Source: Polyangium spumosum (GTDB lineage: Bacteria; Myxococcota_A; Polyangia; Polyangiales; Polyangiaceae). Taken from it: a DNA stretch of 64,000 bases. Shown here piece after piece: positions 35,872-44,423 of this stretch (position 1 is its first letter; the number at the start of each line of letters is the position of its first letter). The stretch is taken from NCBI RefSeq assembly GCF_009649845.1, contig NZ_WJIE01000007.1:434001-498000 (forward strand). Direction: 5' to 3'. The notes under the pieces are model-generated. The model did not search any database and was not told where the DNA came from. It saw only the letters and a list, made by a program, of their open reading frames with translations. The translations under genes and the position numbers were made by a program.

Positions 35872-38800
35872 ATGGTAAAACCCGCAATGATGACCCACGA
35901 GATCGAGAGCTTGATTCGCGAGGCCGGGCTGCTGGAGGGCCTCGGGCAGGACGCGGCGGACGCCCTGCTCGAGCGGACCGTCGTCCAGCGCTACGAATCG
36001 GGCGCGCAGATCGTGCGGGAGGGCGAGATCGGGGACGCGGCGTTCGTCCTCGTGGAGGGTATTTGCCAGGTCTTCGGCGCGAGGCCGGGCGGGGGCGTCA
36101 TCCGCCTGGCGCGCCTCGAGCCGGGGGCGCTCTTCGGCGAGCAGGCCCTGCTCGGCCGGGCGGGCGGGCGCAGGGCGGCCACCGTACGCGCGACGGGACC
36201 CGTCGCGGTGGCGCGTATCGCCGCCCAGGATTTCCGTAATGCCCTGCCGCCCGACCACCCCCGCCGCGAGGCCCTCGTGCGCCTCGGCGAGGAGCAGCTC
36301 CGCGATCGGCTCGTGCAGCAATCGAGCCTCTTCCGCACATTACGCGCCCTCGGCGGCGAACACGGCGGCCTCGACGCCGAGCTCGTCACCTACGAGCGCG
36401 GCGAGGCGCTCTTTTATCAGGGCGAGCCCGCCGACGCCGTGTACGTCGTCGTCTCCGGCGCCGTCGGCGTGTATGTCGACAAGGACGGGCGCCCGCAGCT
36501 CCTCACCCGCGTCGAGGCCGGCCATTGTGTCGGCGAGCGAGGCCTCCTGCGCCGCGAGTCCCGCGCGGCCACCGCCGTCGTCGAGGATCCGGTCACGGCC
36601 TTTCGAATCCCGGGGGATCGATTCCTCGCCCTCCTCGAGCGGTCGCCCGAGCTCCGCGAATACCTCGACAGCCTGGAGAGCGTCTACGAGCTGCCCCACC
36701 GCGGCTTCGTCACCATCTTCGCGGGCAGGTTCCTCGGCAAACCCTGCATCACCTCCCTCTACCACCTGCCCCGCGGCCGCCACGCCCTCGCCTCCCACGT
36801 CCCCGGCGAGGAGCTGCACCACCTCACCGTCAGCGAGCCGGGGCTCGAAGGCCCGCACGACGAGCGCGGCAAACACAGGTTCGTCGACGCGCGCCGCGGG
36901 CTCGAGCGCGAGATCGTGGTCACGCCCGACGACGGCCGCATCCTCTCGTTCACCGCCCGCGGCGACTGGGTCGATCTCCCGAAGCTTTATGCCCTCGCCC
37001 TCGAAGGTGGCTCCCTCTCGCCCTGGCAATGCGCCGCGTTCTCCGAGACGGGCTCCATCGACCTCGAATCACCGCCCTCGCTCGTGCCCGACGACGAGAT
37101 CGTCTGCACCTGCCTGCGCGTGCGCAGGCGCGACCTGCGCCGCGCCATCCTCGCCGGCTGCAATACACCCGAGGCGATCCGCGACAAGACCCGCGCCGGC
37201 AGCGCGTGCGGCGCGTGCCTTCCCCGCATCGCCGACATGCTCGGCAAGAGCGCCTGGACCGCGGCCGAGATCGTCTCCACCGTCGACGTTTGCCCCGGCG
37301 TACGCGCCTTCCGCCTCGTCCCCCGGGGCGGCGCGCCGATCCCCGCCGAGCCCGGCCAGCACATCGTCATCCAGGCCGAGATCGACGGGCGCTTCATCGA
37401 GCGACCCTATACCCTCTCGGCGCCCACCACGAGCGGCCATTACGAGATCACCGTCAAGCGCCTCCAGGGCGGCGTGTTCACGACCTGGCTCTTCGAGCGC
37501 CGCCCCGAGGACGCCCTCATCCGCGTCTCCGCGCCCGGGGGCCATTTCACCCTGCCGCGGAACGATCGCCCCGTCGTCTACCTCGTCGCCGGCATCGGCG
37601 TCACGCCCGCGATCGCCGCGGTCCGGGCGATCCGCGAGGAGGGCGCGAGCCGCCGCGTCCACGTCGATTATTCGGCCCACAGCCCCGCGTCGGCTCCTTA
37701 TGCCGACGAGCTCCACGCGCTCGCCGCCGCTTGCCCGAACGTCACGGCGCGTATTCGTTTCACCGAGGTCTGGGGCCGGCTCGGAAAGGACGAGCTCGCC
37801 TCGCTCGTCGAGGCCCACCCCGACGCCGAGTGGTTCCTCTGCGGCCCGATCCCTTATCTGCGCGCGATGAGCCAGCTCCTGCTCGAGCAAGGCGTGCTCG
37901 ACACGCACCTGCACATCGAGGAGTTCATCGCGGGCAGCGTCGTCGTCGCCCAGCCCGGCCGCAGGCCCTCGTTGCTCGCGCCTCCGATGAGCGCTCCGCC
38001 CGTCCCCCTCTCACCCTCGTTCCCCACGAGCCTACTCCCGAAGGCCCCGCCGCCCGTCGCCATCACGTATGCCCCGAGCTCGCCCGCGCGCCCGGCCGCG
38101 CCCGCCGCCGCGGAGAAGCCACGCGCCGAGGGGGGTTGTCCCTTCGCGCACGGCACGCACCGCGAGGATGGCCTCGGCGTCATTCCGCCGATCGTCGCCG
38201 GGCAGGACAGCAGCGTCGCCGAGGAGGCGCGCGCCTACCTCGCCCAGTTTTACCGGGAAAAGGGGGCGCCTCGGGCCTTCGCGGTGCGGTGGGTCGAGGT
38301 CGCGGCCGAGCTCGAGCGCACGGGCACCTACGTCCAGACCTACGACGAGCTCTCCTTCGGCGCCAAGCTCGCCTGGCGCAACTCCACCCGCTGCGTCGGC
38401 CGCCTCTTCTGGTCCGGCCTCGAGGTGCGCGACATGCGCCACCTGAAGGACGAAGACGAGATCCTCTCGGCCCTGGTCGAGCACATCGAGCTCGCCACGC
38501 ACGGGGGAAACCTGCGCGCCATGATGACCGTGCTCGCCCCCGCGGACCGCGCCGGCGAGGGGCCACGCGTGTGGAATGGCCAGCTCCTGCGATATGCGGG
38601 CTACCCGAACCCCGACGGCACCGTGACGGGGGATCCGATGAACGTCGAGCTCACCAGGAAGGCGCTCGAGCTCGGCTGGAAAGGCGGACCACGCACGCGC
38701 TTCGACCTCCTGCCGCTGATCGTAAAACTCCCCGGGCGGGCGCCTCGGTGGAAGGAGATCCCGCGGCGTGTCGTGCGGGAGGTGCCGCTCGTGCACCCCG

Positions 38801-39309
38801 ACCTCCCCTGGTTCGCCTCCCTCGGCTTGAAATGGTACGCGCTGCCGGCCGTCGCCGAGCTCCTGCTCGACCTCGGCGGCGTGAAGTACACGGCCGCGCC
38901 TTTCAACGGCTGGTACATGGCGACCGAGATCGGCGCCCGCAACTTCAGCGATCCGCATCGGTACAACATGCTGCCGGTGATCGCCGACAGGCTCGGCCTC
39001 GACACCCAGCGCGCCTCTTCCTTGTGGCGGGATCGGGCGCAGGTCGAGCTCACGCGCGCCGTCGTGCACTCGTTCGAACGCGCGGGCGTCAAGATCGTCG
39101 ACCACCACACGGCCTCGGAGGACTTCCTGCAGTTCGCGCAGGCCGAAGAGGGCGTGGGGCGCTGCGTGCACATGCGCTGGAGCTGGATCGTCCCGCCCAT
39201 CGGCAGCAGCGCGACGTCCGTCTTCCACATGGACGAGGACCACCACCCCGACATCTCGCTCAAGCCGAACCTCTTCTATCAGCCGAAGCCGTGGGCGACG
39301 CCGGCCTGA
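35872..39309 (+). CDS. nos: Nitric oxide synthase fusion: two cNMP domains - [2Fe-2S] - FAD/NAD reductase - NOS oxygenase
   Basis: 1145 residues. 10-135 and 150-275: cyclic-nucleotide-binding domains, each with a phosphate cassette (FGEQALLGRAGGRRAATV; VGERGLLRRESRAATAV). 280-405: unassigned domain. 409-455: BFD-type iron-sulphur domain with Cys412, 414, 446 and 449 (C-x-C-x31-C-x2-C). 461-690: ferredoxin-NADP reductase-type module with RPYTLS (FAD), AGIGVTP and LCGPIPY (nucleotide). 695-765: Pro-rich linker. 770-1145: NOS oxygenase with heme ligand Cys841 in AWRNSTRCVGR, arginine-binding Glu1019 in WYMATEIG, and WIVPPIGSS near the end. It should make NO from arginine without a separate reductase. 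Related self-sufficient NOS is known from Sorangium cellulosum. The start is uncertain: ATGs at 35872, 35887 and 35890 all lack a clear ribosome-binding site. Confidence 0.95.
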   Translation: MVKPAMMTHEIESLIREAGLLEGLGQDAADALLERTVVQRYESGAQIVREGEIGDAAFVLVEGICQVFGARPGGGVIRLARLEPGALFGEQALLGRAGGRRAATVRATGPVAVARIAAQDFRNALPPDHPRREALVRLGEEQLRDRLVQQSSLFRTLRALGGEHGGLDAELVTYERGEALFYQGEPADAVYVVVSGAVGVYVDKDGRPQLLTRVEAGHCVGERGLLRRESRAATAVVEDPVTAFRIPGDRFLALLERSPELREYLDSLESVYELPHRGFVTIFAGRFLGKPCITSLYHLPRGRHALASHVPGEELHHLTVSEPGLEGPHDERGKHRFVDARRGLEREIVVTPDDGRILSFTARGDWVDLPKLYALALEGGSLSPWQCAAFSETGSIDLESPPSLVPDDEIVCTCLRVRRRDLRRAILAGCNTPEAIRDKTRAGSACGACLPRIADMLGKSAWTAAEIVSTVDVCPGVRAFRLVPRGGAPIPAEPGQHIVIQAEIDGRFIERPYTLSAPTTSGHYEITVKRLQGGVFTTWLFERRPEDALIRVSAPGGHFTLPRNDRPVVYLVAGIGVTPAIAAVRAIREEGASRRVHVDYSAHSPASAPYADELHALAAACPNVTARIRFTEVWGRLGKDELASLVEAHPDAEWFLCGPIPYLRAMSQLLLEQGVLDTHLHIEEFIAGSVVVAQPGRRPSLLAPPMSAPPVPLSPSFPTSLLPKAPPPVAITYAPSSPARPAAPAAAEKPRAEGGCPFAHGTHREDGLGVIPPIVAGQDSSVAEEARAYLAQFYREKGAPRAFAVRWVEVAAELERTGTYVQTYDELSFGAKLAWRNSTRCVGRLFWSGLEVRDMRHLKDEDEILSALVEHIELATHGGNLRAMMTVLAPADRAGEGPRVWNGQLLRYAGYPNPDGTVTGDPMNVELTRKALELGWKGGPRTRFDLLPLIVKLPGRAPRWKEIPRRVVREVPLVHPDLPWFASLGLKWYALPAVAELLLDLGGVKYTAAPFNGWYMATEIGARNFSDPHRYNMLPVIADRLGLDTQRASSLWRDRAQVELTRAVVHSFERAGVKIVDHHTASEDFLQFAQAEEGVGRCVHMRWSWIVPPIGSSATSVFHMDEDHHPDISLKPNLFYQPKPWATPA

Positions 39310-39452
39310 TCCTCCGCCCTCGCGTAGGCACGATTCCCACGCGGACACGTGTCATCTCGCTGGCGGCGCATACAAACCGGCAAGGTTTTGACGCGGATGC
39401 GGGCAGCCCTACGAAAATGCCAATGCCATGGCTCCGTTTTTCCGTCGGATTG

Positions 39453-39482
39453 TTGCTTTCGCGTGTCGAGACACACTATGCA
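39453..39482 (+). promoter_or_regulatory. Promoter with dyad spacer upstream of tandem-receiver gene
   Basis: TTGCTT (39453-39458), 18-base spacer, TATGCA (39477-39482), in the only A/T-rich stretch of the NOS-downstream gap. The spacer contains the inverted repeat GTGTC-GA-GACAC (39463-39474), a possible operator. The gene starts 58 bases on, behind a GGAGGT (39527-39532). It implies separate transcription from the NOS gene. Confidence 0.4.
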
Positions 39483-39540
39483 AAACATAAAAAATCGGTA
39501 GTCTGTCTGCTGAGTATCTGCACCGGGGAGGTCAGCGTCC

Positions 39541-40398
39541 ATGGCACCGCACGTCCTGCTCGTCGATGACAGCACCACGGTCCGCATGGTCATCGCCGCA
39601 GAGCTGCGCGAGGCCGGTTTTCGGGTCACGCCCGTGCCCACGCTGGACGCCGCGCGGCGCGCGTTCGCGCAGTACCGCGAGCGAGACCCTTTCCAGCTCG
39701 CCATCCTCGACGTGGTCCTGCCCGACGGCGACGGGATCGACCTGCTCCGCGAAATTCGCCAGGATCCGACGCTCGAGCGCCTGCCCGTCATGATCCTCTC
39801 GGGCGACGCGCGGTTCGGCTCCCGCCTGCGCGGGCTCGGCGTGGGCGCCGACGACTTCCTCGGCAAACCCCACTCGAAATCGTACCTCGTGAGCCGCGCC
39901 CACCTCCTCACCGGCAACACCCAGGCCCCGGCCGCCTCCCGCGCCTTTCGCGTGCTGCTCGTCGACGCCGACGCCGCCCTCCGCGAGGACCTCGCCAAGA
40001 TCCTCCGCATCGGCCACGGCTGCGACGTCATCTCGCTCGACAGCGTCGATCAGGCCGCCCAGCTCCTCGAGGTCGAGGGCGCCAGCGTCGACGGATCCGT
40101 CGTCGACCGCCGGTGTTTCCTCCGCGTCCTCGGCCTCCTGCGCGGCAAGCAGCCGAACGGCGTGCCCATGATCGTGCTCGACGATTCCCCCTCGGCCACC
40201 TGGCCCCCCGCGACCACGGCGAAGCGGAATTCGGCCGTCGCCTCGGCCCTGGTCATGCCCCGCACGATCGACCCGGCCACCGTGGCCGAGGTCATGGCGC
40301 GCAGGCTGGTCGAGGAGGCCCCTCCGTCCGTCTCGTCGAGCGGCAAGCTCCCGATCGACACCATTGACGCTGTGCGTCGGCTCGCGCGAGGGGCCTGA
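39541..40398 (+). CDS. Tandem receiver protein (REC - pseudo-REC)
   Basis: 285 residues. First receiver (1-125) is complete: acidic pair Asp9-Asp10, phospho-acceptor Asp57 in LAILDVVLP, Ser86 and Lys109 (LGKPH). A second receiver-like domain starts near 135 (FRVLLVDADAALRED) but its acidic pocket is altered and the Lys is replaced (MPRTID), so it probably cannot be phosphorylated. No output domain follows. GGAGGT 8 bases before the ATG fixes the start. It sits 231 bases downstream of the NOS fusion and may belong to the same pathway, but no kinase is nearby. Confidence 0.85.
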   Translation: MAPHVLLVDDSTTVRMVIAAELREAGFRVTPVPTLDAARRAFAQYRERDPFQLAILDVVLPDGDGIDLLREIRQDPTLERLPVMILSGDARFGSRLRGLGVGADDFLGKPHSKSYLVSRAHLLTGNTQAPAASRAFRVLLVDADAALREDLAKILRIGHGCDVISLDSVDQAAQLLEVEGASVDGSVVDRRCFLRVLGLLRGKQPNGVPMIVLDDSPSATWPPATTAKRNSAVASALVMPRTIDPATVAEVMARRLVEEAPPSVSSSGKLPIDTIDAVRRLARGA

Positions 40399-40464
40399 TC
40401 ACTCACATCAAAATGACAGAAAGCTGAAACTCCCGGGTGGAGCCCCCGGGTAGCCTTCGTTGCC

Positions 40465-41166
40465 TTGTCCAAGTCCACCCTCGATCCGACCGCGCTCGAC
40501 CTCGAGCTCGAAGTGGCGCCTTTCTCCTCGGTGCCCGCGCCCCCACGTCCGGCCCGGCCCGAGAACCTGTCGCGCAGCCTCTTCCACGTCGCCTCCGCGC
40601 TGCTCGCGCTCTTCATGCTCCGGATGGTCCCCAGCCGAGGGTGGCTGATCGCCGTGAGCGCCTCGCTCTGCGCGTGGGCCTGGTCCTGCGAGATCGCCCG
40701 GCGCCTGAGCCCGGCCGTCAACGAGTGGCTGATGCGGCTCTTCTCGAAGGTCGCCCACCCCCAGGAGCGACACCGGGTCAACTCGTCCACCTGGTACCTC
40801 ACGGCCCTGCTCGGCCTGTCGATCTTCGCGCCGCTCCAGGCGGCCGAGCTCGGCGTCGTGGTCCTCGGCCTCGCCGACCCGGCGGCCGGCTTCATCGGCC
40901 GGCGCATCGGCCGCACCAAGATCCTCGCCAACCGCTCGCTCGAGGGCACGCTCGGCTTCTTCGCCGTCGGCACGCTCGCCGCGGTCGCGACCCTCGCCGT
41001 CTTCCACGGCCTGCCCCTGCCCGCGATGTTGCTCATCGCCTCCGCGGGCGCGGCCGCGGGCGCCGTCGCCGAGCTCGTCTCTTCCCGCCTCGACGACAAC
41101 TTCACCATCCCGGTCACGGTCGCGGTCGCCGCCTCCATCGCGGGCGCGTTTGCCCCCGTGTCCTGA
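40465..41166 (+). CDS. Dolichol/phytol kinase-like membrane protein (CTP-dependent polyprenol kinase family)
   Basis: 233 residues with about six to seven transmembrane helices. The family signature is clear: VVVLGLADPAAGFIGRRIG followed by a Lys and LANRSLEGTLGFF, as in SEC59/VTE5-type kinases and the related CDP-diacylglycerol synthases. Such enzymes phosphorylate polyprenols or phytol with CTP. The first start available is TTG at 40465, and a TAGCCT box lies 8 bases before it. The substrate and lipid pathway cannot be told from context. Confidence 0.78.
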   Translation: MSKSTLDPTALDLELEVAPFSSVPAPPRPARPENLSRSLFHVASALLALFMLRMVPSRGWLIAVSASLCAWAWSCEIARRLSPAVNEWLMRLFSKVAHPQERHRVNSSTWYLTALLGLSIFAPLQAAELGVVVLGLADPAAGFIGRRIGRTKILANRSLEGTLGFFAVGTLAAVATLAVFHGLPLPAMLLIASAGAAAGAVAELVSSRLDDNFTIPVTVAVAASIAGAFAPVS

Positions 41167-41183
41167 TCTATCCTGGGCGCCTC

Positions 41184-42815
41184 ATGCGCCCGCCCCTCTG
41201 CCTGCTCGCCTTCCTCTCTTGCCTCGCCGCGTGTGGCGACGAGGCTCCCCGCGGCGCCCCGCCTCCCGCGCCCGACGCGGGCCCGGATGCCGGCGCCTCC
41301 ACGTGGCGCAGCGCGCTCTACCCCGAGGACTGGACGCCCTCCCTCACGGACCCCGAGGGCCACTTCCTCCACGACTTCTCCTACGCCGGCTACCACCACG
41401 GCGAAGCCCCGCCCGGCCCTCCCGCCGCCGCCCCGACCTTCGACGTCGTCACGCGTGGCGCCGACCCCAGCGGCCAGACCGACGCGACCTTGGCCGTACA
41501 AGCCACCATCGACGAGGCCGCGGCCGCGGGCGGCGGGATCGTCTCCTTCCCCGAGGGCCTCTATCGGATCGACGACAAGCTCGTGGTCTCCTCGTCCGGC
41601 GTGGTCCTGCGCGGCGCGGGCTCCACGAAGACGCGGCTCCATTTCACGCGGTCCGCGGGCATGAGCCACGACGCCCACCTCGCCTTCGTGGGCAAGGCCG
41701 AGCCGGACCTCGACCTCGCGCTCTCCGCGGATGTTCTGGCCCGCGCCGACGTCGTGGAGGTCGAGGACGCCGGCGACCTCGCGCCCGGCGACGACGTCCT
41801 GCTCGGCTGGGTGATCACGCCCGCCTTCATCGAGGAGCACAGCATGACGGGCACGTGGGAGGCCTTCAACGACACCTGGCAGCCCTTCTTTCGCAGGACC
41901 GTCCGCGCCGTCGACAAGGCCGCGGCCCCGCACCGGATCACGCTCGACGTCCCATTACGTTATCCCGCCAAACTCCGGGACCAGGCGAGCCTCCGCCGCG
42001 TCGCGGGCCTCTTGCGCGAGTGCGGCGTCGAATCTCTCGGCGTGTCGAACGCCGTCTCCTGGGCCGAGGCCTGGGCCGAGACGCAGGTGCACGCAATCGA
42101 CCTCCGCCGCGTCGTCGATTGCTGGATCGAGGACGTCGCCTCGTTCCCCTCGCCCGCCGCGCCCGCCGAGGGCCCGGGCGGCGGCGCGCACCTCGCCTCG
42201 GGCGGTATCCTCGTCGAGGAGGCTTCGCGCGTCACCGTGCGGGGCGTCTCGCTCGGCCTCGCGCAGAACCGCGGCGGCGGCGGCAATGGTTACCTCTTCG
42301 AGATCCGCCGCTCGAGCGAGATCCTCGTCGCGGACAGCGAAGGCGACGGCGGCCGGCACAACTTCATCCAGAACTGGGGCTTCGGCACGACCGGCTGCGT
42401 CTTTTTGCGTATCGTGAGCAAGAACGGCGAGTCGCTCACCGACATGAACGACGCCTCGGGCTTCACGGGTTTGTCCGAATTCCACCACTCGCTCGCGACG
42501 GCCAACCTCGTCGACGCCTCGACCTTCGACGACGGCTTCTCCATCGTGAACCGCAACCACGAGAGCACGGGCGCCGGTCACACGGGCACCGAGAACGTGC
42601 TCTGGAACAACCGCGGCAAGGGCGCGCTCCGATCGCTCCAGTTCGGCGCGGGTTACGTGATCGGGACCGAGGGGCTCTACGTGACCACCGAGTCGCCGCT
42701 GCCGATGGCCGCGGGCACGCAGCCCGTCGACCGGGTCGAGGGGCTGGACGAGGGCGACACGCTCGAGCCGCCCTCGCTTTATGAAGATCAGCTCTTCCGC
42801 CGCCGCGCGCCGTGA
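41184..42815 (+). CDS. Pectate-lyase/GH28-fold lipoprotein
   Basis: 543 residues. Lipobox LAAC (Cys 17), a short linker, then a right-handed beta-helix of the Pectate_lyase_3 type: FDVVTRGADPSGQTDATLAVQATIDEA at the start, GGGIVSFPEGLYRIDDKLVV, VVLRGAGSTKTRLHF and successive rungs with His/Asn. It probably acts on a polysaccharide at the cell surface; catalytic residues cannot be assigned. A TATCCT box ends 9 bases before the ATG. The end overlaps the convergent receiver gene by 28 bases. Confidence 0.84.
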   Translation: MRPPLCLLAFLSCLAACGDEAPRGAPPPAPDAGPDAGASTWRSALYPEDWTPSLTDPEGHFLHDFSYAGYHHGEAPPGPPAAAPTFDVVTRGADPSGQTDATLAVQATIDEAAAAGGGIVSFPEGLYRIDDKLVVSSSGVVLRGAGSTKTRLHFTRSAGMSHDAHLAFVGKAEPDLDLALSADVLARADVVEVEDAGDLAPGDDVLLGWVITPAFIEEHSMTGTWEAFNDTWQPFFRRTVRAVDKAAAPHRITLDVPLRYPAKLRDQASLRRVAGLLRECGVESLGVSNAVSWAEAWAETQVHAIDLRRVVDCWIEDVASFPSPAAPAEGPGGGAHLASGGILVEEASRVTVRGVSLGLAQNRGGGGNGYLFEIRRSSEILVADSEGDGGRHNFIQNWGFGTTGCVFLRIVSKNGESLTDMNDASGFTGLSEFHHSLATANLVDASTFDDGFSIVNRNHESTGAGHTGTENVLWNNRGKGALRSLQFGAGYVIGTEGLYVTTESPLPMAAGTQPVDRVEGLDEGDTLEPPSLYEDQLFRRRAP

Positions 42816-43183
42816 GGCTCGAGCAGCGCGCGCAGGCTCGAGACGAGCTCCGCGTCGAAGGCATTCTTGGCGAGCGCGCCGTGCGCGCCGGACGCCTCCG
42901 CGAGCCGCGCGAGCGGTCCTGGCTCCATGTTGCTGCAGAGGAGCACGCGGGTCCTGCCCATCCCGGCCGCGTCGCGGATCATGCGGAGGACGAGCGGCCC
43001 GTCGAGCTTCGGCATATTGACGTCCAGCACGACGACGTCGCATCGCATATCGCGAATGGCCTGAAGGCAACCGAAGGGCCCTCGGTGGAAGCGCACGGCG
43101 AAGCCGGCCTCCTCCAGCCGTCGAGCCGCGACCATCCCGAACGTTGTGTCGTCATCGATGACGAGGACTCGAACTCGCTCCAA
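42788..43183 (-). CDS. Single-domain response regulator
   Basis: 131 residues, a stand-alone CheY-like receiver: acidic cluster VIDDD (residues 6-10), phospho-acceptor Asp in VVVLDVNMP and Lys in ALAKNAF. No output domain. The start is TTG at 43183, decided by a perfect AGGAGG 7 bases upstream; the frame extends further without similarity. Its 3' end overlaps the beta-helix lipoprotein gene. Confidence 0.85.
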   Translation of the reverse strand: MERVRVLVIDDDTTFGMVAARRLEEAGFAVRFHRGPFGCLQAIRDMRCDVVVLDVNMPKLDGPLVLRMIRDAAGMGRTRVLLCSNMEPGPLARLAEASGAHGALAKNAFDAELVSSLRALLEPHGARRRKS

Positions 43184-43633
43184 GGCCTTTCCTCCTGATT
43201 CCCGTCGTGGTGCCGAAGCCCACAACGGCATCGTCGTACGCCTGCGCGTCCTGGCCGCGAAAGCAGAGCCGACCCGAATGGTCCACGTTACACGTTCGGC
43301 GTCGGATTGAAAGTGAGAACATCCCCGAACATCGTGTCGGGAGTGTGTCGAATCCCGCTCGTTTCATCGGGATTCCCGAGGGATCGACCATTACTCGAGC
43401 TCCCGGCCACACCGACTCGCAGCGACGGCAGATCGAACGTGTCGCCCGACAGAAATGGTCAGCGACGAAAAACCCTGCAACAGGTTCCTCGTTCTCCTCG
43501 TTCGGCGACCCTCCCAGCAGACCTCGCGACGCAAGGGTTGCACGCGCCACGCATGGCTTGCGCGAAGGGGCTCGACAAGCAGGACCGGGGACCTGTATAC
43601 GTCTTGGCAAAACTCTTGCCAGGCGCCGCAACC
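43184..43633. other. 450-base gap between divergent receiver and CBS genes
   Basis: No gene seen. It contains a perfect 8-bp inverted repeat, GAATCCCG (43350-43357) and CGGGATTC (43368-43375), and near the CBS gene the dyad TGGCAA-N5-TTGCCA (43605-43621). The latter also fits a sigma-54 -24/-12 element (TGGCA...TTGC, GG and GC ten bases apart). Confidence 0.5.
43605..43621 (+). promoter_or_regulatory. Dyad TGGCAA-N5-TTGCCA / possible sigma-54 promoter
   Basis: The element lies 12 bases before the CBS-gene ATG. As a sigma-54 promoter it would start transcription about 4 bases before the ATG. As a 17-bp palindrome it could equally be an operator. No activator gene is nearby. Confidence 0.35.
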
Positions 43634-44422
43634 ATGACCACGTCCCTCCTCGTCTCGACGCTGATGAAATCCCCCGTGCTGTCGGTCGCTCCCGACACGC
43701 TGGTCGATGAGGCCTACCTCTTGCTCGCGTCGCGACGCATCTCGTCGGCGCCCGTCGTCGACGCGGCGGGCAAGGCGCTCGGCGTGGTGTCGTTGACCGA
43801 TCTCCTGCGCATCGGGCGGCTGCAGCCGGCCTCGCTCGCCGGCATCCAGCCGATCGACCTGCCCACCGAGCCCGTCTCGGACCACATGCACAAGGGCGTG
43901 ATCACGGTCTCGCCGAACGCGCCCGTGACCGCGGCGGCGCGGGCGATGGCCGAGGAGCACGTGCATCGGGTCTACGTCGAGCAGGACGGCAAGCTCGTCG
44001 GCGTGTTCAGCATCGAGGAGGTGCTCTCCGCCGTGCGCGCGTTGCGCCTCGAAGGGCCGATCGGCGAGGTGATGACGAAGCCCGTGATCTCGCTCCCCGT
44101 CACGGCCACGATCGCCGACGCGACGTCGCGGCTCGACCGCGCCCAGGTGACGGGCCTCGTCATCCTCGACGAGTACAAGCACCCGGTCGGCGTCTTCACG
44201 CAGGTCGAGGCGCTCGCGGCGCGTAGCCTCGCGCCCGAGACGAAGGTCGAGGACGTGATGAACTACGCGATCCTGACCCAGCACGTGAAGACGCCGCTCT
44301 ACCGCGCGGCGGCGCACGCCTACGAGTCACGCGCCCGCCGCGTGCTCGTGCTGGAGAACGGTGACCTCGTCGGTCTGATCACCGGCCTCGATTTCGCGCG
44401 GGTGCTCGCCGCGACCGCCTGA
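43634..44422 (+). CDS. Four-CBS-domain protein
   Basis: 262 residues made of two Bateman modules (four CBS motifs): VSTLMKSPVLSVAPDTLVDEA, VSDHMHKGVITVSPNAPVTAA, IGEVMTKPVISLPVTATIADA and VEDVMNYAILTQHVKTPLYRA. Each has the usual G[VI]-x-[ST] strand end (GVVSLTDLL, GVFSIEEVL, GVFTQVEAL, GLITGLDFA). CBS pairs bind adenine nucleotides or their derivatives, so this is likely a soluble energy-state sensor; no effector domain is attached. The ATG at 43634 lacks a ribosome-binding site. It is convergent with the CAP lipoprotein gene. Confidence 0.87.
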   Translation: MTTSLLVSTLMKSPVLSVAPDTLVDEAYLLLASRRISSAPVVDAAGKALGVVSLTDLLRIGRLQPASLAGIQPIDLPTEPVSDHMHKGVITVSPNAPVTAAARAMAEEHVHRVYVEQDGKLVGVFSIEEVLSAVRALRLEGPIGEVMTKPVISLPVTATIADATSRLDRAQVTGLVILDEYKHPVGVFTQVEALAARSLAPETKVEDVMNYAILTQHVKTPLYRAAAHAYESRARRVLVLENGDLVGLITGLDFARVLAATA

Positions 44423-44423
44423 T

